Of a stretch of 64,000 nt of DNA, positions 58,908 through 64,000 are shown piece by piece. Source of the stretch: Ignavibacteria bacterium. Lineage in GTDB: Bacteria > Bacteroidota > Ignavibacteria > Kapaibacteriales > UBA4661. Each line of letters starts with the position of its first letter. The stretch's first letter is position 1. The stretch is from NCBI GenBank assembly GCA_014654705.1, contig JACVZY010000106.1, positions 83,506 to 147,505 of the forward strand, in the 5' to 3' direction. Below the pieces are notes generated by a model that saw only the letters and a list, made by a program, of their open reading frames with translations, had not been told where the DNA came from and ran no database searches. The translations under genes and the position numbers were made by a program.

Positions 58908-59726
58908 TTACAAGAAACCACGCACTGTATCGAAATACTTCGGTTCGACAGCCAACTCTTCTCCGGTAGGAAGCACTGCCAGAATCCCGTTGTCAACAGG
59001 ATCAAATTTGAACGTAAAAAAGACCGGATTGATGACGTATCCCCTTCCAATTCGCACACAGCCGTCATGCAGAAGCGTGTCTTCGTAGTGTTTGAGCGGC
59101 AGAGAAGGCATATAGTGAGTGCCGTCTTTCACCACAATCGTGCAGTAATTCCGTGCCGCCCGTGCATAGACAACCTCACTCACGTGCAGCGACAAAATAC
59201 GCACCTGACTGTGGCTCATCATTCGTATTTCGATTTTTCCTTCCTGCACCACAGGTCGTGCTCGCTGTTGTGGCGCTGCTTCTAAGCGCTCTTTGATACT
59301 ACGGAGTCTGGAAACCTTCTCAATTGCCCGTTCCATTGACGATTTGAACTCCGATGCCAAAATAGGCTTATCCAAAAAATCAATAGCGCCATAGCGGATT
59401 GCCTGCTGGACATATTTGCGCTCTTGCATCGTCGAAATCACAATCACCTGCAAATTCTCTCGCTTCTCTGCCGGAAGTGCATCAAGCGCCTCAAAGCCTG
59501 TCCCGTCCTTCAGGTCAATATCCAGAAATACAAGGTCGGCTTCTGTGGTCAGCAGAAGTTTTGCCGCCGACGGCATACTGTCTGCCGTGCCGACGACCGT
59601 CACAATATCGTCGTAATACCGTTGGATGTACATCCGCACAAGGTCGCGGATATGCTCATGGTCGTCAATAACAAGCGCTCGCACACGGTTCGCTTCTTGT
59701 TCGGGAGATGTTGCTGGAAGGAGCAT
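58908..59726 (-). CDS. LytTR-type response regulator
   Basis: 272 aa. REC domain at residues 15-135 (ALVIDDHEHIRDLVRMYI, phosphoacceptor Asp in LVFLDIDLKDGTGF, IVISTMQERKYVQQAIRYGAIDFLDKPI with conserved Lys) and a LytTR DNA-binding domain about 165-272 (EGKIEIRMMSHSQVRILSLHVSEVVYARAARNYCTIVV, CVRIGRGYVINP). Paired with the 60271-63738 kinase upstream on the same strand, separated by repeats. Confidence 0.92.
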   Translation of the reverse strand: MLLPATSPEQEANRVRALVIDDHEHIRDLVRMYIQRYYDDIVTVVGTADSMPSAAKLLLTTEADLVFLDIDLKDGTGFEALDALPAEKRENLQVIVISTMQERKYVQQAIRYGAIDFLDKPILASEFKSSMERAIEKVSRLRSIKERLEAAPQQRARPVVQEGKIEIRMMSHSQVRILSLHVSEVVYARAARNYCTIVVKDGTHYMPSLPLKHYEDTLLHDGCVRIGRGYVINPVFFTFKFDPVDNGILAVLPTGEELAVEPKYFDTVRGFL

Positions 59727-59969
59727 TACGGATGTGTCGTGAAGGTAGTCGAATAGGGTGAACTGCTATTTTCTTTGGAACGTTGGCAAACCATATGGCA
59801 AAACGCAGATTGCAGAATGTTCGCGATGAAAGAGTGCACACAGAATTTTGTGCAAACAGCCCTCATCCCCCGCCTTCTCCCAAAGGGAGAAAGAGCTAAG
59901 ACAAGAATAATCAATCTATTCTGAAGCTCTCGCTCTCTGGCCTATCCATTACCCATATCTTTTGTCGTA

Positions 59970-60005
59970 TTCGCCCCCTTGACAAAGTGGGAACGGGGGA
60001 TTCAC
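59970..60005 (+). repeat. Palindromic interspersed repeat copy 1
   Basis: CGCCCCCTTGACAAAGTGGG followed by AACGGGGGATT; preceded by TATCCATTACCCATA, as near copy 3. Confidence 0.8.
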
Positions 60006-60025
60006 GGTTGATGCGCCTTACGTGA

Positions 60026-60070
60026 AAATCCCCCACTCACTTCGTTCACCGCCCCCTTTGTCAAGGGGGC
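60026..60070 (-). repeat. Palindromic interspersed repeat copy 2, inverted
   Basis: AATCCCCCACTCACTTCGTT, then CACCGCCCCCTTTGTCAAGGGGGC: the inverted form of the same unit, 20 bases after copy 1, so the two can form a large hairpin. Confidence 0.8.
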
Positions 60071-60270
60071 TATTGGAGGCAGTATTCGCAACGCTTCCAG
60101 AACTTATGGGAATGGATAGACCCTCTGGAAAAGGGTTGGGTGAGGGAAGTTTACACAGAACAATATACACTCTCGGATGAAACGTTTCGTACTGATGAGC
60201 AAAGCACTAGCTTTGGTCTCAAGAAGGGAATGTTCTGCCAAAACACCATTATCGTCTGCAATCTGAGCGC

Positions 60271-63200
60271 TTACGCCTGCACCGCCCGAAGCGGCATCAC
60301 TACCGTTACTTCCGTTCCTGCCGCTGCGCCTGTTTCGTCGTAGAGGTCGTTGTAGTGGATGCTGAGGCGAACGCCAAACGCTTTTTCCAAGAGTTGTAAA
60401 CGTTCGTGCGTGACAGAAGTTGCAATCGAAAGATGTGCGCCCTGCGGACGCAACGCTTTGCGCCGTGCGGCTTCTTCGCGCCCGATGCCATTGTCGGTTA
60501 CGACGCAGCGTAGGGAATCACCTTCCTCAAAGAGGTGAATCGTGATAATACCACCGTCCGGTCGCAGCTTCCAGTCTTCTTCTGCCAGCCCGCGAATGCC
60601 GTGACGAATCGCGTTCTCCACGAAGGGCTGTAGGATGAATGTCGGCATCTCGCGCGAGCGCCAGTATTCCGTGTCGCTTTCATCGCTTTCGTCGTCGTAC
60701 TCCGTGCCGTCGGCGTGTGCTGCGTCCGGCGTGAGCATGACATAGCACTTCAGTCGCCCCGCGTTGCGGAGTTCTTCCAGTGCAATATACTGCTTCAAAA
60801 TATGAATTTCATCGGAAACAGAAATGAAATCATTGACAGCTTTTTTTAATACTCGATCTAAGAGCCTGCTAAAGACGGCAATATAATAACTTGCCAGTTC
60901 ATTCCCCGATTCGACCAAGAGCTGTATTTCTGCCAAAATATTGTACAAAAAGTGCGGGTTCATCTGCAAGCGCAGCGTCTGCATCTGTGCTTCCGAAGCC
61001 AGACGGCGCACACTTTCCAATTCCTTCTCGCGCTCCAGACGTGCCACACGCTGCAGCGTCCGGCGGTGCTGCACGGTATAACCAGTCCAAACGAACCCCG
61101 CCGCCAAAAGAAGAAAACCCACCGCTCGCGTAATGGGGTGCATCCACCACGGATAGGGCACTTCCACACGGAACGTCAGCATATTCGCGCTTAAAAGCGC
61201 CTCGTCGTCGTACGCGTCTTGGGCACGGGTGCGTATGGAGAGCGTATAAACGCCCGGCTGCAAGGACGAATACCGCACCGTGCGCAAGGACGCATCCGGC
61301 ATCACATTCCACGCCTCATCCACACCTTCCAAGTGATATTCCAAACGGTGACGCTCAGGACGCGCCAGCGACACCACCGCGCACGACAATGCAAACGAGC
61401 CATTGTAGGCGCAGTGCAGCGTGTCACCGTGCTGCGGCAGCCCCGCCATCACGCTGTCATTGCGGAAGTAGCCTATCGGCACCACGCGGGCAGTGTCGGT
61501 GTACGCCCGTGCGATGCGGTCTGCACGGAGAACATCGCCGTAGTAGTCGAAGACGACACCGTCTTTGCCGTCGGAGGTGATGGAGCCGACGTTTGCGCCG
61601 CGCTCTGTTTGTGCTACGGTTTGGTCGCCCGGGGTGTACTTGACGGCGTTTTCATCGGACGGAAGTAACAGCACGGGCGAGGCAACCGATAATGTATTGG
61701 CGGTAGCACTCTTTGATTCTTTATAGCCTGCCCGATAGACACCGTTCGTAATCGTTGTCCACCAGAGAAGCGTATCTACGACCGCCGCACCAAAAACCTG
61801 CACATCCCGCAAGCGGCTGTTTATAGATGCTGTACTGATATAGTGCGGTACAAGTGCTTCTGCAAACGATGGTATTGTCGTATGGATATATCCCATACCA
61901 ACTCCCGAAAGTGACACCATAAGACCATCAGCTTTGGTGGGAGTAAACTTTGTTGGTACAATTGATTGCACCATTCCCGGTAGTGTCCTTAATCGCTCCA
62001 ACTGCCCCGTCTGCCGCCGCCAGCGCAGAAGCACTCCTATACCGCCCATCCACAAATCTCCTCGACGGTCGAATTGCAGCGAAAAAATGCGTTCTGTGCC
62101 AAGCGAGGGAACGCCAGTGCTGGAAGAAGATTGACCATATGGAAAATATTCTATCACGCTTCCGTCATCGCGGCAGCGCAGAATGCCGAGCGCCAGCACG
62201 TTTATCCAGAGTTCCTTGCTGAAGGGGTCAGTACAGACATTCCGCACCATTGTCATACCGATAGATGCTGTGAGCGCCGATAGTGGGCGTAACACCCGAC
62301 GGGCTTCGTCGAAGCGCGAAAGACCCTCTGCCGTTGCGACCATGATTGTTCCCGTGCTTGTTTCTTGTATATCATAGACCGGCACAGGTCGTACGCTAGG
62401 TGTTTGTGGAACAGCGACAAAGGCACCCTGCATGCGCAGAAAAAGCCCCTTGCGCGTCCCGCACCAAAGTCTTCCGCGCTTGTCAGTATGAAGGCAAATC
62501 ACGTCCCCTATACTATTGCGGTCGCTCAGACGTTCTATGCCTGTCGGAATGAGGATAGTTACTCCTTGTTCGGCATTACCCACACACACTATGCCTGTAC
62601 GAGGATCGTGGAAAAATGCGGTAATGTCGCCGCGCAGAATCAGACCACGAAACAGCGTACTATCTTCTGCTTGCCCGGGTAGGGAACTCTGCTCACGATG
62701 GGGCATGAGAGAATACAATCCGCTTTCGCACCGCCCTGCAGCATAGTCATGAATCCGCGCATACCACGAATCATGTTCGTCGTTCGCATACGGATAAATA
62801 TTTGCTCCTCGCTTCAGTGCTTCCGATAGTGACAGTGCGGGAGCCGAAACTATAAACGTGTTCTTGACGGTATCAAGCGTCACCAAGCGCGGCTCTTGCA
62901 TAGTCTGGTCGGCACCAGTCAGTGGGGATATCCAAATACCTCTGTCAGTCGGGACCCGGTGCATAAAATAACCACCTTCGCAGCCGACAGGTACTTCAGT
63001 GACGAGTTTACCTGCGCGAGGAATATAGGCTGTCAAGAGTTTTTCTGACACGCCGAACCACAGCGTTCCATCCATGTTCTCGCAGATACTTCCTGCACTT
63101 TCGCGAGGAAATTGCGAAAAAGGGATAATGCAAGAGTCTGTTGCCGCATCATACTTCATAAACCCGCCGCGTGTTCCTATCCAAAGCGTCCCCTTCGTAT

Positions 63201-63738
63201 CGCAGTACAGACCCAGTGGTTGGATATAATTTAGAAGTACATCTTCAGTCCGGCTTTGTTTATACCATTTCCATGAGCCTGAATGCGGTATAAAACGAAG
63301 TAATCCGCCTGTTGAACCGAACCACAATGCCCCACTTGAATCTTCGGCACAACAGGTTAGCGCTTGCTCCAACGAAGCCAAATTCTTTTCCGAATTTTTA
63401 TCCGTAGGTAAGGGAAAAGGATAGACTCGCTGACCGTCATAGCGGCAGATACCCTTGGCGGTCAGTATCCAGAAGATTCCTTGCCTGTCGCGCATAATAT
63501 GCCGTATGGTATTCGAGGGCAAGCCATCGGCACGGGTAAGTTGCTTACGAAGCAGAAACGGCATGGCGTGGAGCGTAGGCGGCAGATGAGAGAGGAAGAG
63601 CAAGGCACAAAAAGCAGTAAGCATCAGGCTTCTGAGATGCGCGTGGTGGCGCCACAAAGTCGTACAAGACAAAAATATTCTGTTCATACGGAAAGATTCT
63701 CGTGATGGTGGTTCTGTGAGCGCTTGATGAATGCTCAT
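60271..63738 (-). CDS. Large LytS-type sensor kinase with propeller and Y_Y_Y domains
   Basis: 1155 aa. Signal peptide/TM, then two-component-regulator propeller blades (LPSNTIRHIMRDRQGIFWILTAKGICRYDG, IGDVICLHTDKRGRLWCGTRKGLF) for about residues 60-690, a Y_Y_Y-type beta domain near 770-855, one TM helix (ITRAVGFLLLAAGFVWTGY), and a His_kinase core with LQMNPHFLYNILAEIQLLVESG and FVENAIRHGIRG, VVTDNGIGREEAARR. It senses an extracellular cue and phosphorylates the downstream LytTR regulator. Start may also be the ATG at 63687. Confidence 0.92.
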   Translation of the reverse strand: MSIHQALTEPPSRESFRMNRIFLSCTTLWRHHAHLRSLMLTAFCALLFLSHLPPTLHAMPFLLRKQLTRADGLPSNTIRHIMRDRQGIFWILTAKGICRYDGQRVYPFPLPTDKNSEKNLASLEQALTCCAEDSSGALWFGSTGGLLRFIPHSGSWKWYKQSRTEDVLLNYIQPLGLYCDTKGTLWIGTRGGFMKYDAATDSCIIPFSQFPRESAGSICENMDGTLWFGVSEKLLTAYIPRAGKLVTEVPVGCEGGYFMHRVPTDRGIWISPLTGADQTMQEPRLVTLDTVKNTFIVSAPALSLSEALKRGANIYPYANDEHDSWYARIHDYAAGRCESGLYSLMPHREQSSLPGQAEDSTLFRGLILRGDITAFFHDPRTGIVCVGNAEQGVTILIPTGIERLSDRNSIGDVICLHTDKRGRLWCGTRKGLFLRMQGAFVAVPQTPSVRPVPVYDIQETSTGTIMVATAEGLSRFDEARRVLRPLSALTASIGMTMVRNVCTDPFSKELWINVLALGILRCRDDGSVIEYFPYGQSSSSTGVPSLGTERIFSLQFDRRGDLWMGGIGVLLRWRRQTGQLERLRTLPGMVQSIVPTKFTPTKADGLMVSLSGVGMGYIHTTIPSFAEALVPHYISTASINSRLRDVQVFGAAVVDTLLWWTTITNGVYRAGYKESKSATANTLSVASPVLLLPSDENAVKYTPGDQTVAQTERGANVGSITSDGKDGVVFDYYGDVLRADRIARAYTDTARVVPIGYFRNDSVMAGLPQHGDTLHCAYNGSFALSCAVVSLARPERHRLEYHLEGVDEAWNVMPDASLRTVRYSSLQPGVYTLSIRTRAQDAYDDEALLSANMLTFRVEVPYPWWMHPITRAVGFLLLAAGFVWTGYTVQHRRTLQRVARLEREKELESVRRLASEAQMQTLRLQMNPHFLYNILAEIQLLVESGNELASYYIAVFSRLLDRVLKKAVNDFISVSDEIHILKQYIALEELRNAGRLKCYVMLTPDAAHADGTEYDDESDESDTEYWRSREMPTFILQPFVENAIRHGIRGLAEEDWKLRPDGGIITIHLFEEGDSLRCVVTDNGIGREEAARRKALRPQGAHLSIATSVTHERLQLLEKAFGVRLSIHYNDLYDETGAAAGTEVTVVMPLRAVQA

Positions 63739-63831
63739 GTTGATGGGTGGATGTATAGACTGCCGTGAAATAATGCCAGACGAATGTGAGGTGCGTTACC
63801 TCCGCAACTCACAACAATCCAAAAGCAGCAC

Positions 63832-63866
63832 ATTCGCCCCCTTGACAAAGGGGGAACGGGGGATTT
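63832..63866 (+). repeat. Palindromic interspersed repeat copy 3
   Basis: CATTCGCCCCCTTGACAAAG then GGGGAACGGGGGATT; nearly identical to copy 1. The flanking TATCCATTACCCATA occurs at 63908. Confidence 0.85.
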
Positions 63867-63954
63867 ACAGTTTGAAACGATACCTCATTCGCCCTCTTGA
63901 TAAAGCTATCCATTACCCATAAGTCTGAAAGGCTCATGAATACTGGCTTCCAGA

Positions 63955-64000
63955 AGCCCCCGTGACAAAGGGGGCGGCGAGCGCAGCGAGCGGGGGATTT
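63955..64000 (+). repeat. Palindromic interspersed repeat copy 4, cut by window end
   Basis: AGCCCCCGTGACAAAGGGGG then CGGCGAGCGCAGCGAGCGGG; a variant that carries the GCGAGCGCAGCGAGC insert instead of AAC. Confidence 0.75.

Larger units (their letters stand above)
59727..60270. other. Intergenic region carrying repeats
   Basis: About 540 bases between the regulator and kinase genes with no supportable gene. It holds two copies of the palindromic repeat (59970-60005 and, inverted, 60026-60070) and one unrelated CCCTCATCCCCCGCC-type segment near 59861. Confidence 0.7.

Noticed and set aside
60899..61312. 137 aa open frame within the LytS-type kinase
   Set aside because: An antisense/out-of-frame shadow in the GC-rich part of the kinase gene.

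Overview
The window has two parts. Positions 1 to about 34,313 are most of an integrated tailed phage, seen from its right attachment junction leftwards. Positions 34,314 to 64,000 are host chromosome. The host looks like a member of the Bacteroidota/Chlorobiota (FCB) group. The evidence is a type IX secretion (T9SS) C-terminal sorting domain, a DUF4292 lipoprotein beside LptD, LytTR/LytS-type two-component genes with a propeller sensor, and promoters of the form TTG-N20-TAnnTTTG. A Kapabacteria- or Ignavibacteria-like lineage is my guess; the genus cannot be read from the sequence.

The prophage lytic genes run right to left on the minus strand. Next to the switch lie small regulators (ribbon-helix-helix, excisionase-like HTH) and a tRNA cluster with one normal tRNA-Met and two odd tRNA-like genes. 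The replication block follows: a protein with an SSB-type acidic tip, a DUF4373 protein, a DnaB helicase, a VRR-NUC nuclease, several ATGA-coupled small genes, a Gp37/Gp68 (DUF5131) protein and a free-standing DnaA domain IV-like protein. After a strong terminator come tail-fibre-type proteins, a secreted thermonuclease, a lysis cassette (membrane proteins and an amidase), a long repetitive tail fibre, a ParB-methyltransferase fusion, the terminase subunits, and a portal gene that runs off the left edge. Head and tail genes must lie further left.

The lysogeny switch is at 22.7-23.7 kb. It has three AGAAT-type palindromic operators spaced about 20 bp, a Bacteroidota-type early promoter under them, and a repressor split into an HTH protein and a UmuD-like S24 peptidase in overlapping frames. 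Between the switch and the tyrosine integrase, 23.9-33.1 kb carries mostly plus-strand cargo: a lipoprotein, an HsdR-N-type nuclease-like protein, a secreted NucA-type nuclease, a T9SS-sorted protein, a two-TM protein, a membrane-anchored Mrr-type nuclease, an AT-rich ClpP-like (SDH proteinase) gene, and an XRE/HEPN/MNT-like module with matching palindromic operators. A fragment of the 3' end of a tRNA, probably tRNA-Pro, followed by a terminator marks the right junction.

The chromosome then encodes an adenylate cyclase, LptD, a DUF4292 lipoprotein and a TPR lipoprotein (envelope biogenesis). Next is an operon of an MpaB-type oxygenase, a Pyr4/PaxB-type membrane terpene cyclase and RuvX, then CheW. 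On the plus strand follow YbaK, a membrane glycosyltransferase, IspF and a sensor kinase. After a convergent cysteine desulfurase come GatC, KdsB, a probable outer-membrane protein, YqeY, an AbiEii-type toxin-antitoxin pair and MutS2. The right end holds two response regulators, a large hybrid-propeller LytS-type kinase, a five-copy helically phased repeat array, and a family of C-rich/G-rich palindromic intergenic repeats.
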